Shown one piece after another: positions 10,062 to 20,417 of a stretch of 64,000 nt of DNA. Source of the DNA: Paraphysomonas bandaiensis (taxonomy: Eukaryota; Chrysophyceae); NCBI GenBank assembly GCA_965644295.1, contig CBFFRP010000058.1:62001-126000 (forward strand), read 5' to 3'. The notes beneath the pieces were generated by a model. The model saw only the letters and a list, made by a program, of their open reading frames with translations. It made no database searches and was not told where the DNA came from. The position numbers were made by a program, and so were the translations under genes. Position 1 is the stretch's first letter; each line of letters opens with the position of its first letter.

Positions 10062-10784
10062 GTATACCTTTTATTCATACCTGCAGGTTAATCCTCACTA
10101 CGTGCTACGACGTCTGATCTTATAGAGTGCTTGCTAGATACTGTTAAGCAAGCCCCTAGTCCCAAAAATGTACTCAATATTCTTATTATTACTACTATAC
10201 CTACTTATGCCCTCATAACTTAAAAGAGAGTGACTCAACATAGCAATCTTGCACTTACAAGCTGACTCTACACTTAAGCACCCATATCATACTTGTCATA
10301 GTCGTATATTCCTACAGTTAGCGTAATACCTTCCCTCGTAAGCGTACTCCGCTACTCCCCTATCGTACTCAGGTATCCGTACTTAGGTACATACGTACTT
10401 AACTACTCTTCCTCGTACTTCAGGACCCATTACATAGGTACACCACTCTATATTTCTCAGTCTAACCTTCTCCTGCACCATATATGGGGTCTAAACTTCC
10501 ACAATATCATAACTTTCATATATTCTACCTACAACTCACATTTCCTCATATTTCCAGTAAAATGACGCATATCAGAATCGTCACATTTCCCCCGAATCCA
10601 CGACCTGAACAGGTCTACACAAGTCAAGTACAGAGTGACCTGGTTCATGAAGTCAACATTTAAAATTTAAAATAATCTTTCCCCCGAACCCACGACCTGA
10701 ACAGGTCTTATGGGTATGGTGTACTCTCAGTCTGTCCCGCCAATTTCTTCTGCCTTTACTAAATGAACCGATCTTAATACCCGA
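10062..10784. other. intergenic with a repeated 30-mer
   Basis: TTCCCCCGAATCCACGACCT...CAGGTCT occurs at 10587-10616 and again at 10679-10708 with one mismatch, 92 bp apart. It is not a tRNA. No gene is seen. Confidence 0.5.
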
Positions 10785-11240
10785 TCACTGTGTGATAGCC
10801 TCTAGCTGACTACCCCCTGGGTCACCTAACCCATTCATCCACCGAAGATCCATAATCACAACACCATCCACAATAGAGTTTAGCAATACACTGTCCCCTA
10901 GGATCATTTTCCTTCCCTGCCACTGGTAGTTGTCCATGAACTTCCATTGGATATTAGCATGTCTCACCCGTGCATGCATATTGTTTAAAGTAATATACTC
11001 ACAAGAACAGGAGCCCTTTGGTTGCTGACGGTAGTCTCCTAGTCCTTCCCACACACCTCGTCGCAGCACTATATCTACAGATAGGACATCAACACACCCA
11101 CTGGATTGCTCCTCTTTAAATAATACGCCTGCCAACCCTCCCCTATCTACTGATACTCCAGTGTCTAAAACATTGTCCTGCTGATTGCCTAATCCTTGTA
11201 TACTTATGTTCTCGCTCCTTAAATTCGTCTCAACTTCCAT
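10785..11240 (-). CDS. unknown ORF downstream of the K/N-rich gene
   Basis: From ATG at 11240 the frame is open for 151 codons (MEVETNLRSENISIQGLG...). The protein has no recognised family. It overlaps by 11 nt, in another frame, the last exon proposed for the gene at 11230-12022. It may be a further exon or an independent ORF. GC content is higher than the flanks. Confidence 0.3.
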   Translation of the reverse strand: MEVETNLRSENISIQGLGNQQDNVLDTGVSVDRGGLAGVLFKEEQSSGCVDVLSVDIVLRRGVWEGLGDYRQQPKGSCSCEYITLNNMHARVRHANIQWKFMDNYQWQGRKMILGDSVLLNSIVDGVVIMDLRWMNGLGDPGGSQLEAITQ

Positions 11241-12022
11241 TATAATTATGCTGAACAACATATTCATACATGTCATCTTCTTTCTGCTCCACCGACTGGA
11301 CTTCCTCTCTCTGCTCCATACCGCTCTCTTCAGGCCATCACCTTAGACTGATACTCATTGGCAATCACAAGCACATTCAACAGAATAGCCAAATGCTTCT
11401 CCACAAAGTTCTTTAGTACCATTGCAACATATCTGTACTCCATCAAGGAATTGCAAACGATATTCAACACATGTGAAGGTACTATAGAGTGTTGGGATTT
11501 TGTTTTAGGGTGTTGAAACTCTTGCTTTGATTTTTTATCGATTACATTTGCGTTCCATTCTATTTCATCCTTGACACCGTCATCTGTAATTTGACTATCC
11601 CCATATTCGGATTCAATTTCCTCTACTATTTTTTCTTGAATAGGTTGATGATCCCATTTATTTTGATGTTTATATTGAACATGCAAATTATTTTCAGGAA
11701 TACCGCATGTGGTGGGTACAATTTCGGTTTTCAAAATATAACGTGACATTTCAATATTTTCTTGAAAAGGGTCTGAATTCTTCTTATCATGGTCGTTTTT
11801 CTTTTCCTTTTTTTTTGTTATTTGGTTTTGAGATGTTCGAGAAGAGTTTTTTTTATTATGTTTTTTTGAAATGGGAAGAGGTTGGGGACCATTTCCCACT
11901 GGTTGAGAAGAAGGAAATTCGAAATGGTCTATCTTTTTACTGTTATGGTTATGTGGAATGTGGGTTGTATCTCCCGTAAAATGACTATGTGACTCTAAAT
12001 GATTTTCATGTTTTTGTACCAT
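11230..12022 (-). CDS. lysine/asparagine/histidine-rich hypothetical protein
   Basis: Exon 1 (12022-11342, starting at MVQKHENHLESH) and exon 2 (11283-11230, ending YVVQHNYNGS) join in phase 0 across a 58-nt intron (11284-11341), giving about 244 residues. The first half is low-complexity K/N/H/S-rich; the end is helical (VLNIVCNSLMEYRYVAMVLK, then NFVEKHLAILLNVLVIANEY). An in-frame open stretch extends upstream to a TTG at 12070 and contains a GAG/GTAAGT donor-like site, so the 5' end is uncertain. No family is recognised. Confidence 0.4.
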
Positions 12023-12171
12023 TCCTTCTTCAATGTTATAATCACTTACCTCCTCCTCCTCCCTCAACAAAGTCGGACTCGCACCTTTTCGTGGTGTTCT
12101 GGGGGATAAGTACCGGAGATATTTCTCCGGGAAACTAACGTGAGCCGCATATTATATAGTCAGCAGATATA

Positions 12172-12570
12172 TTGTTCTGCCCACTCATAGCCAAATGCTT
12201 GTGTGGTACAAGGGACACTAATAAGTGTCACTTGTGTAGACGTCTTTGGGCCCTGACGAATAAACAGGCATCCGGGAATGGGCCCACCTCAAGGGCATCC
12301 GGGACAGGGCCCACCAGAAGGGTAACCGGGGTATTGGGCTGCCTGCTGAAGTCAAGCATCCGGGATGTTCACCTTAAGAACTCAAAACACCTGAAGTCAG
12401 CAGATGTCAGGTATATCAACATTCTGCTTGCTCCCTGCGTTTGCTTTGAGTGATTGATGCTGAGTATGAGTTCACATTATTCGGTATCTGTGTGGCCGGC
12501 CAATGACCGAGGTAATGCGTCAAACTTTCCTCATGGATGCATGGCAATGGCAATGATGTGATTAGACCTG
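12172..12570 (+). repeat. dispersed repeat A, copy 1
   Basis: This is similar to 52473-52740 along most of its length: CATAGCCAAATG, AAGTCAGCAGATGTCAGGTAT, ATTCTGCTTGCTC and TTCACATTATT...GCATCTGTGTGG blocks occur in the same order. An ORF (12172-12453) is the counterpart of one at 52473-52706 and shares the word SADxRYI. This copy carries extra GCATCCGGGA...GGGCCCACC units (12268-12330) absent from the other. Probably a piece of an unidentified transposon. Confidence 0.6.
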
Positions 12571-13260
12571 TCATGTCTTCTCACACGTCTACTGCCTAGT
12601 CTTGGTTTCTCCTGACCCAGGTCATTGAGATTATATCAAGGCTCTGGCACTGTTCTCCAAGCAGTGTCAGGTACATTTGTGGTGCTTTTATGTTATTCTT
12701 GCTTAGTAGGTTTTCATCCGAGCGGGGAAGGTGCACGGTTTCCTACTAGTTTAAGTCACTCGGGAGAAGAGTGCAAGGTGGATGCATGTGCTGGATGAGT
12801 GCACACAATGGAGGGAAGACATTGAAGTCAGCTTGAATTTGTAACAGATTTTGGTAGATGTCTGTTTCATGCGTCAGTGTGCAAAATTGCACCAGTGAGA
12901 CCGCTTCGTGACCGTGGGAGGACCCGGCGCTATAGCTACTTTATTCTCCCTTCCAGACTACCTGCTGCTGTGAACACCACCTTGAAGAGGGCCCTAAAGA
13001 TCTGCCGCATATACAGGAGACATATGCCGAAGACACCGACCGCAAGTTGTTTGTGTTAGGACAAGTAGATTGGGCAGGAGCGTATGATCCGGCTTAAACA
13101 CGCAACTCGTCGTATGCCCATGTAGCTAACTAAATCGTGTTGTATAGTTGAGCACTTGTCGGTGCATGCAATAGTAACTAGATGAGAGTCATGTTATGCA
13201 TAGTGTCGCGCGAGTTGTTAGGTTGGTCGCGGCAACGCACAAGCTTGCGTTTCTTAATAA
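12571..13260. other. possible transposon-derived stretch
   Basis: No clear gene. A plus-strand frame near 12940-13097 reads HLEEGPKDLPHIQETYAED then KLFVLGQVDWAGAYDPA and a stop, which looks protein-like but has no visible start or partner. It may be a remnant linked to repeat A. Confidence 0.3.
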
Positions 13261-13635
13261 TCAGATTTTCAATACCTCCTCCTCCTCGGAAAAAATGTTT
13301 TGTTCATCTGCAATAATCATTTTGTTTACAGCAAAATCATCCGTATGCTCATTTTCCTTGTCATCTTCTTCAATAACTAAAATAGGAGTATCTGAAGTGA
13401 TAAGTATATTTTCTTTTTCTTGATTATGATTTGTATTTTGCTTGCTAATAGTGGCCGACGATGACGTGACAGGTATGTTATTATCACGAGGGGATCGATG
13501 ATGTTTATTGTGTTTATATTTATGATGATGTCGATGTTTATGAGACTTAAAACTTTCCAATGGGTTTTTATATCCCATGGAAAAATATAAAATAACACCC
13601 ACAGCAACTATAAAAAAAATTAAATAACTAATCAT
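13261..13635 (-). CDS. small single-pass membrane protein
   Basis: The ORF is 124 codons from ATG. Residues 1-20 (MISYLIFFIVAVGVILYFSM) form one transmembrane helix with few charges. This is followed by a His/Lys-rich stretch (HKHRHHHKYKHNKHH, about 33-47), then a polar region and an acidic C-terminus (EEDDKENEH, SEEEEV). No family is recognised. Codons are A/T-ending throughout. The His-rich part could bind metal or nucleic acid; this is inference. Confidence 0.5.
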   Translation of the reverse strand: MISYLIFFIVAVGVILYFSMGYKNPLESFKSHKHRHHHKYKHNKHHRSPRDNNIPVTSSSATISKQNTNHNQEKENILITSDTPILVIEEDDKENEHTDDFAVNKMIIADEQNIFSEEEEVLKI

Positions 13636-13756
13636 AGGAATAAATGCAAAACACTTAAGACAATATAAAGAGCAAATAAGTAGGTAAGTGAATTTGAATT
13701 ATTTACATATTATTTCAATATTTAATTTTGGCAATTTGTATGACCAAGGAAGAGAA

Positions 13757-13987
13757 TTAGACAACATAAATAGTGGACAAATGATTCGAAGATATATCAT
13801 TATCCACTTGGAACAACAAATTAAAAATAGAATGTGATTCAACAAGTAATTCGGGTGTTGTATGAGTGATTTGTGTCGTAATTCGCTCATACAATGTAAA
13901 ATCCATATCATATTCTAATGTACAATCTTCTGGACTAGAGGAATAATCCGTGGTACATTGAGCAAAAAAATTCGCAAATTGAGACAT
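13757..13987 (-). CDS. unknown small acidic protein
   Basis: The ORF is 76 codons with an ATG start (MSQFANFFAQCTTDYSSSPE). It lies 121 nt upstream of, and co-oriented with, the small membrane protein. Near the end an alternative frame also stays open (to 13699), so a late frameshift is possible. Very AT-rich codons. Not recognised. Confidence 0.35.
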   Translation of the reverse strand: MSQFANFFAQCTTDYSSSPEDCTLEYDMDFTLYERITTQITHTTPELLVESHSIFNLLFQVDNDISSNHLSTIYVV

Positions 13988-15040
13988 TTTAACAACACCC
14001 GGTTTGATAACCAGGGTGTTGGCTCGTAAACAATAGTACTACTATAACACCTACACTGAACCAACAAAGAACAGTAATAACGGTATTATTATTAAAACAC
14101 TTTTCTAAGTCTAGACCTAAACTTAGTTAGTGACTCCCGCAAAGAGCCACCGCGCAATGGTATACCGCCGGCACCCAAGTTCACTAGCACCAAGCTTTGG
14201 TCTAACTTAAAACAAGTGATAAACACCATAGAAGCATATATGCACACACACACACTCCTAACATAGTGCAACACACGTGGCATCTCATCTCACCACCACA
14301 GGTTGTGTATCTCTTCAATCAAAACTGAAAAATACACAGCAACCTGATAGGGAGTGACTCACCAGCATATGCCGAGAGTACACCGTATACTACGTATCTA
14401 TACCCTACCAGAGACTGAAAACCCCTAATCCAGGAAATACATAAATACGGTACGTATAGTACGTATAGTATGCACACCACATTTGCAATCGAACCCCAAT
14501 AAGCCTTGCATAAACACTCGTGCACCTCAAGTGTACAATAGCGACTTCTCTCTTATGATGGTCACATGTACTTGCCACCCTATATAGGGTAGTACGGGTA
14601 ATACATGTATGTATGTATATGGAAGTATATACTGCAACTGCTATACAGGAATACGGGCCCACATAACTTTGATATAAATTTGCAGCAGGTTTCACATCGA
14701 CCGAAGTCACCAGCAGCAGATCATAGTCGTACATCATCATCAGCAGATAAAAATTGGACATCATACCCGAACGTTGGCTCAATATGTAGGTACACTGTGG
14801 TACATTACCAATGTCCAAATGGTGTTGCATAATATGTATCCTGAACACACTGAAGGTCCTAAAGCAATATATAGGGTCCTGATATAGGGTCCTAAACCAA
14901 CATAGGGTCCTAAAAGTCAATGTAACCATGCATGTGACTCAATAGCGTGATACTATAGCCACGTAGATAGGGCATGGGAAATGCCACGTGGTCACAACAT
15001 CGACTCTTTGAAAAAGGAATTATAAATTTGTCCATTTTGT
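13988..15040. other. non-coding stretch upstream of Copia remnant
   Basis: The motif TAGGGTCCT occurs four times at about 14850-14915, spaced 14-25 bp apart. ORFs here are short and overlap each other. The 5' part of the Copia element (LTR, gag, integrase) is not found. Confidence 0.4.
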
Positions 15041-16684
15041 TTGTTTGGAAAGCTCTGGTGTCCTCGGTTTCTTGATTCCTCCAACAGCACAATTAAAGAG
15101 CCACAGACGCTGGCAGAAGCAAAGAAGACTCCACAGAGAACATACTGGATTGAAGCTACCAGGAAGGAGGTGCACAAGCTTGAACGAAGGACATGCTGGA
15201 AGATTGTCCGAAGGCCGAAACACCGAAAAATCATAAAATCTAAATTGGTCTTTAAAGTAAAGCGCGACCATCTTGGAAAAATTAAGAAGTTCAAAGTTCG
15301 ACTTGTGGCGAAAGGGTTTACTCAAGAACAAGGAGTCGACTATAATGAGACATTCTCCCCAGTAGCTAAAGGTGTATCATTTAGGCTAGCACTGGCACTG
15401 GCTCTGCGATACAATTTGCAACTCCGTCAACTCGATGTAGAAACGGCATTTCCGTATGCAGATCTGGACGAAGATGTGTTTATGTCTCCACCTGCAGGAA
15501 TAGATATTTCACAAGGCTGTTGTTTGAAGATTCTGAAGAGTTTGTATGGCCTAAAACAAGCGCCTCGAAATTGGCATTCAATGCTGAAGGACAGTATAAA
15601 GGCGATGGGGTATAAACAATGTGTTCTTGACCCATGTTTATTTGTCCTCAAGGGCACTGATACTAACCTACATATGATACTTGTGTATGTAGATGATATC
15701 ATTGTGCTCAGCTCTGATAGCCGTCATATTGAATAAGTTATCAGCGCTTTTAAGACTCAATATGTCATGCAAGATATGGGGGATCTTAAGCATTATTTAG
15801 GTCTTACCATTGAGCGTCATAATGGCCAGATTAAGTTACATCAGTCTGCATATGCTAAAGATGTTGTGGCCAGATTCAATCACTTGTTGTCAGAAAAGAA
15901 GAGACGGTGCAAGGCAACCACACCTCTACCACCTGGCCTAAAGTTGTCCAAGGATGCAAAAGAGGAAGAAACTCGAAAACAGAGAGAATACGTTGATGCA
16001 TTTCCCTATCAATCTGTTATTGGTGCCTTAATGTATTTGGCAGTGCATACTAGACCAGACATGGCATATACAGTAAATCTTCTCTCCCGGTTCACCACAA
16101 GACCCACGTACGCTGCATGTCAAGCTGCTCTGCATACTTTATTGTATTTAGAAAATACAGTTGATCAAGGTATCATATTTCCTAATTTCACAGATGAAGA
16201 CCCTCTATGTGTGTACTCTGATGCAGATTGGGCCGGAGATCTGGATACATGCAGATCCACTACAGGGTATATCGTATATCTGTGGGGTGCTCCAATTGCA
16301 TGGCAGTCCAGGCTGCAGCCAACAGTGGCTACGTCGACTATGGAAGCTGAATATATGGCTGCATATGCTGCAATTCAGGAGATTGTATGGATACGAGGGG
16401 TGATGACAGAGCTCGGAATTCGTGGATTTGAGCTCAGTAAGAATGCATCTCCAACAATCTTGAATATGGACAGCAAGAGTGCGATTGATCTAGCTCAGAA
16501 CCCGGTAAATCATAAACGTTCCAAGCATATTCGGATCAAGTATCATTGGATTCGAGAGCAAGTGGGAGGCTGTATCGTCAGGCTGAATCATGTGCCAACG
16601 GCAGAGATGACAGCAGACGTGATAACTAAAGCCTTGTCCGAGAAGCTGCACTATCAGCATGTGCACACTATGGTATCGCACTAA
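15041..16684 (+). pseudogene. Ty1/Copia pol: reverse transcriptase and RNase H, 5'-truncated, one stop
   Basis: One frame is open from about 15041 to 16684 except for a single TAA at 15734-15736. Visible are the RT start (EPQTLAEAKK), RLVAKGFTQEQGVDYNETFS, the first catalytic block LDVETAF, LYGLKQAP, the catalytic LVYVDDIIVLSS, and after the stop DMGDLKHYLGL. RNase H follows: YSDADWAGD, STMEAEYMA, NMDSKSAIDLAQNPV, HIRIKYHWIRE and the C-terminal DVITKALSEK. Protease, integrase and gag are missing, so the copy is 5'-truncated and dead. TAA is a normal stop here (it ends RPL27 and others), so recoding is unlikely. Confidence 0.9.
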
Positions 16685-16723
16685 GTAGACCTGCTTAGTA
16701 CAGTATATACTGATATGTTCATT

Positions 16724-17010
16724 GAGTGGGAGTATTGAACTACAACCAACTCCTACGTGCGTACTTGAAGTTTGGTAAAGCCAATCGCTAGTAGTTATCC
16801 TGTATTCTATGTAGCAATGAAATACAGAATATACATGACTACAGTATAGGAGTAGCTATTACAAGTATACAAAGAAACTGAAAATATAGTAGCTGTTAAA
16901 GATATGATTTGTAGAACAGAATGTTGATGTTGGTGAATGACGTGGTTCCTAACTCATAGGGCTACAACATCATAAACTTACTATATCTCCTATAATATAT
17001 AATATTACTG
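16724..17010 (+). repeat. Copia 3' LTR (with preceding polypurine tract)
   Basis: GAGTGGGAG (16724-16732) is the polypurine tract. The LTR begins TATTGAACTACAACCAACTC at 16733. It is recognised because 40145-40421 carries a related sequence in inverse orientation, including ATCGCTAGTAG, CCTGTATTCTATG and AATATAGTAGCTGTTAAAGA. The start is TA rather than the usual TG in both copies. The 3' limit is not certain. Confidence 0.7.
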
Positions 17011-17470
17011 GTGTTACGTACTATATAATGTTACTAAGTTGTTACTAAGTGTGAATAGAAGTAAGTGTTACTAAGTGTCGAAAGGTTATGTAAGTGTTAC
17101 GTTGTATCGAATGTTAGTTAATGGTAAAAATGAAACAAACTAAGACTAAGGAACAGATAGCAAAAAATATTACTAAGTAGAAACAAACGATGCAGGAAGA
17201 AGTGTTAAGTCAGCCGACGGAAATGAATAGGTTTCAGTGAGCTGGTCATGATACCGTGATGTCTCCAGTTCGGCTGTTCGAGCTGCCACATGCTGCTGCT
17301 CGTTTAAAGTATCCATTCTCTTGCGGCGAATATTAGTAACGAATCATTTCATCCAGTGTATCTGGACAAGTAAGAGCATGCAATGTCTGATAGAAGGGAT
17401 CAGGACTGCGGTCTTCCATGATCGAACACTCTGCAGGATCGTCAGGCAAGGGAGTAAAATCTTCCTCAAG
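17011..17470. other. intergenic, partly repeat-derived
   Basis: No convincing gene. GTTACTAAGTGT-like words repeat at 17014-17080 (about four copies). Confidence 0.4.
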
Positions 17471-17532
17471 CTCCAGAGCGCAAGTAAAACTCCAGGATTG
17501 TCAGGCAAGGGAGTTTTACTTGCGCTCTGGAG
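17471..17532. repeat. perfect 23-bp inverted repeat (hairpin)
   Basis: Arms 17471-17493 (CTCCAGAGCGCAAGTAAAAC...) and 17510-17532 are perfect reverse complements around a 16-nt loop. Part of the loop plus arm (TCAGGCAAGGGAGT) also occurs just upstream at 17441. The hairpin could form at DNA or RNA level. It lies inside ORFs that seem spurious. Confidence 0.85.
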
Positions 17533-18011
17533 TATATTCTGGATACGAGTGTATGGATGGGAGTTCTATGAGCTCTACTGGGATGCCCTTCGCGCTAACG
17601 AGAACAAAAGCGTCGTTTTTCATCGTCTTGTCCAAAAAAATATACCGCAGAAGCCAATCAGAAATGGAGCTTGCCAATAAAGAAGTGTCACTCCAGGCAA
17701 CACTCACTGTGAGGACACGAATCTTAGTCGTGATGATAACTCTGACTTGATTGCAGTGAAGTTGTGATTGCATAGGAATCGCAAATGCTAAAGTATGACG
17801 TCGAACAGAACATTGAAGTATGGGCAGGCACTGGTATATGAACAGCGTTTTGGAACTCCAAGGAGCAGATAGGGATGGTTTGAGGGAGCAAGATACCATC
17901 ATCCAGCTGAAACCTTGATGTCGTGTTGCAGAAACCGCAACTTCAATTTTGAAGTAGCGAATGCCACGCACTTGTTAGTAATTTGGAATTCCAATAAGGC
18001 AACAATTCTGT
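17533..18011. other. no supported gene
   Basis: Opposing ORFs of 119 (+) and 151 (-) codons overlap here; neither has a recognisable product. I see no basis to choose one. Confidence 0.35.
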
Positions 18012-18172
18012 CTGTGGGAATAAGATCCAGCAGAATATGTCGATCCAGGAAAAAAATCCAGGCTTTTTTGATGCATGTTGTTTTTTGACGAATATATTTC
18101 AGAGAAATAACGAAAAAAGGTCGATTTTTTTGCTGGATCGACATATTCTGCTGGATCGACTTATTCCCACAG
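18012..18172. mobile_element. 161-bp MITE-like foldback element
   Basis: Long terminal inverted repeats begin CTGTGGGAATAAG, followed on both ends by ATCCAGCAGAATATGTCGAT and a run of A/T. The arms are about 45-50 bp with a few mismatches and separated by about 60 bp. A duplicated GATCCAGC/TCGATCCAG word lies within each arm. No TA target-site duplication is evident and there is no ORF. Confidence 0.75.
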
Positions 18173-18361
18173 AAGGAATTAGAGAGAGCGAATACACTGT
18201 GAATCGTGCCATTATTAACTGTGAGTTCGTATAGCAAGCTTCATTACTATGCGGGAGAGCTATTGTAAAGGCTTATGCCTCATTATCGACAAAATGAGCG
18301 TGAAAAGTGGGTTCCCGTGACCTGTAGAAAAGCGGAGAGTGTATGTCTCGAGGTTATTGAA

Positions 18362-18915
18362 GATGACGCAAGCAAGCAGAATGCCTATTAGATTGGAGGG
18401 GAGAAAAGCATTTGAAATGCGCAGTGAAAGTTCAGTCCGAGTACGTCGTTGATTCATGTGCTGATTTACAGCATGAAACCGTGTTTGAAATGGAAAAAGA
18501 AGACCATGCAGGTGAGGTAGTGGATATGCTCGACTTACTGAGCAATGCTCTCAGTCGTGGTAAAAAGAGAATTGCATCAGAAATGGCTTTAAGCTCCAGA
18601 GACTCCGGGCTAGTGTCAGGTAATAAGTAGTGGTACTAGATGACGCAAGCAAGCAGAATGCCTATTAGATTAGAGGGGAGAAAAGCATTTGAAATGCGCA
18701 GTGAAAGTTCAGTCCGAGTACGTCGTTGATTCATGTGCTGATTTACAGCATGAAACCGTGTTTGAAATGGAAAAAGAAGACCATGCAGGTGAGGTAGTGG
18801 ATATGCTCGACTTACTGAGCAATGCTCTCAGTCGTGGTAAAAAGAGAATTGCATCAGAAATGGCTTTAAGCTCCAGAGACTCCGGGCTAGTGTCAGGTAA
18901 TAAGTAGTGGTACTA
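18362..18915. repeat. 277-bp tandem duplication, two copies
   Basis: 18362-18638 is repeated at 18639-18915 with one difference noticed (ATTGGAGG versus ATTAGAGG). The near identity implies a recent event. Each unit contains a 72-codon frame (KCAVKVQSEYVVDSC...) lacking an ATG start, and a short ATG frame MTQASRMPIRLEGRKAFEM. The period is not a multiple of 3, so no fused repeat protein results. Confidence 0.9.
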
Positions 18916-18996
18916 GAGACTAGAGTGTGTAGCTGGAGTACTATTGGGCTGTTGAGTAATAATCAGTTCATTCATTGGGGTACAGTTATTGCTTTT

Positions 18997-19374
18997 CTGT
19001 TACATGCGCAAGCAATAATGAGAACTAGATGGTGTACTGTAATGTACTATAAGATTAGGTGAAATTTATATATGCTCAAGATTTGTCGTTAATTTGCAGC
19101 AAACGCATGCATGTGTATGTGTGTATGTATGTGTCAATCAGTCAATATTGCACTAACTAAAAGCGTAAATTAATAAGCGGAACCTCTGTTACATGCGCAA
19201 GCAATAATGAGAACTAGATGGTGTACTGTAATGTACTATAAGATTAGGTGAAATTTATATATGCTCAAGATTTGTCGTTAATTTGCAGCAAACGCATGCA
19301 TGTGTATGTGTGTATGTATGTGTCAATCAGTCAATATTGCACTAACTAAAAGCGTAAATTAATAAGCGGAACCT
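18997..19374. repeat. 189-bp tandem duplication, two copies
   Basis: 18997-19185 (CTGTTACATGCGCAAGC... to ...AAGCGGAACCT) is repeated at 19186-19374 with no difference that I could see. It lies 80 bp after another recent tandem duplication and just downstream of the 2OG oxygenase stop. Confidence 0.9.
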
Positions 19375-19439
19375 CTGGTGTTTACATCCTCTATTAAAAC
19401 AGAGGATCCAACATGACAAACAATTAACTAATACACACA

Positions 19440-20417
19440 CTATTTGGCCTTCGCTGCCATGGCTGCCAGGTGTTTCTGCATCAAGAAGTCTCCAGCAATT
19501 ATCGGCTCATACTTGGGCTCTTCATCTCCGAGAACCGTAACTTTGGCATCTTTATTCAAATTATAAAAGAAGGCGATGGATTGTCTACGTCCCCATCCAC
19601 TACCTTGAGGAGGATTGATGACACGATGCAGTGTAGACTGCCAGCGGTCGTTAGTCCAGCGTCTCATCAGATCACCCAGATTAATGATGAAGGTGTTCTC
19701 AACGAATGGTACATCCACCCACGTGGGGGGATCGCGGTCCTTGCTTACCTGAAGACCCGGTCCACCACTTCGGAGTATCGTAATGGTGCCGTAGTCCGTG
19801 TGTGCACTTGCCCTGAGTTGTCCGGGCTGAGGTTCGTATCCCTCAATAACCGGGTAGTTCAGAGCACGCATTGCAGACGCATGGTGACCGGTGAACTGCT
19901 CAAAGTAATTTTCAGGGAGATCAAAAGCAATTGCAAATGCTTGAAGAATAGTACCAGCAAGATTAGCAAGAGTGTCATAATATTCGGTCCACTTCTCGGC
20001 GAAGGAAAGAGGATTGGAAGGCCAAAGTCTTGGCGGCATGCCAGCTTGTGGGTCGGAGGGACCAATAGAAAACATTTCCTTCAAGTCTGGAAGTGCCTCA
20101 GACTGCTGTTTCGTCTCAGCTGCCTTTCCAGCACTCAAAATTTCACCACCAATACTAGTGTATCCAAAGGGATATTCATCCTGTGATTTAGTTAGCTCGG
20201 CCTTCTCACTATCAGGTCGATCAAAGAATTCAGTTGTAACATTCCATGTATCATCAATAATTCTCTGATCAACACCAGAGTTTTTAATTATAAAAAATCC
20301 AATATCTTCACATGCTCTGGCGATAGACATAGCAACTTCTCTTCGTTGTTGTGTATTCCCATTAATAAATGGGTTTAAATCAATAATAGGTATAACTATA
20401 TCACTTTGACCTTCCAT
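19440..20417 (-). CDS. 2-oxoglutarate/Fe(II)-dependent dioxygenase (isopenicillin N synthase-like)
   Basis: A single exon of 325 codons starts at ATG. The N-terminal DIOX_N region has IPIIDLNPFI, ARACEDIGFFIIKNSGV. The jelly-roll core has the iron ligands H206 and D208 in AHTDYG and H264 in STLHRV, and the 2-oxoglutarate-binding RxS as R278-Q-S280 (GRRQSIAFF). All key residues are present. Such enzymes oxidise small molecules; the substrate cannot be told (GA-oxidase-, flavonol-synthase- and IPNS-type members share these motifs). The length is typical for the family. It is divergent from RPL27 across a 553-bp space. Codons move from A/T-ending at the start to G/C-ending near the end, as in resident genes. 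Confidence 0.9.
   Translation of the reverse strand: MEGQSDIVIPIIDLNPFINGNTQQRREVAMSIARACEDIGFFIIKNSGVDQRIIDDTWNVTTEFFDRPDSEKAELTKSQDEYPFGYTSIGGEILSAGKAAETKQQSEALPDLKEMFSIGPSDPQAGMPPRLWPSNPLSFAEKWTEYYDTLANLAGTILQAFAIAFDLPENYFEQFTGHHASAMRALNYPVIEGYEPQPGQLRASAHTDYGTITILRSGGPGLQVSKDRDPPTWVDVPFVENTFIINLGDLMRRWTNDRWQSTLHRVINPPQGSGWGRRQSIAFFYNLNKDAKVTVLGDEEPKYEPIIAGDFLMQKHLAAMAAKAK

Noticed and set aside
14850-14915. Interstitial telomere repeat (TAGGGTCCT motifs)
   Set aside because: Spacing is irregular and the unit does not match known TTAGGG or TTTAGGG arrays.
15734-15736. TAA recoded as sense
   Set aside because: TAA ends RPL27, QTRT1 and the ATG11-like gene at conserved C-termini; the Copia stop is best read as decay.
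17321-17971. Opposing ORFs of 119 and 151 codons
   Set aside because: They run through a perfect hairpin on both strands and show no family pattern.
18412-18907. Two identical 72-codon ORFs
   Set aside because: They begin at TTG rather than ATG and are duplicated only because the DNA is; no similarity.
19470-20268. Plus-strand ORFs of 84 and 238 codons
   Set aside because: They are antisense to the 2OG oxygenase, whose catalytic residues are intact.
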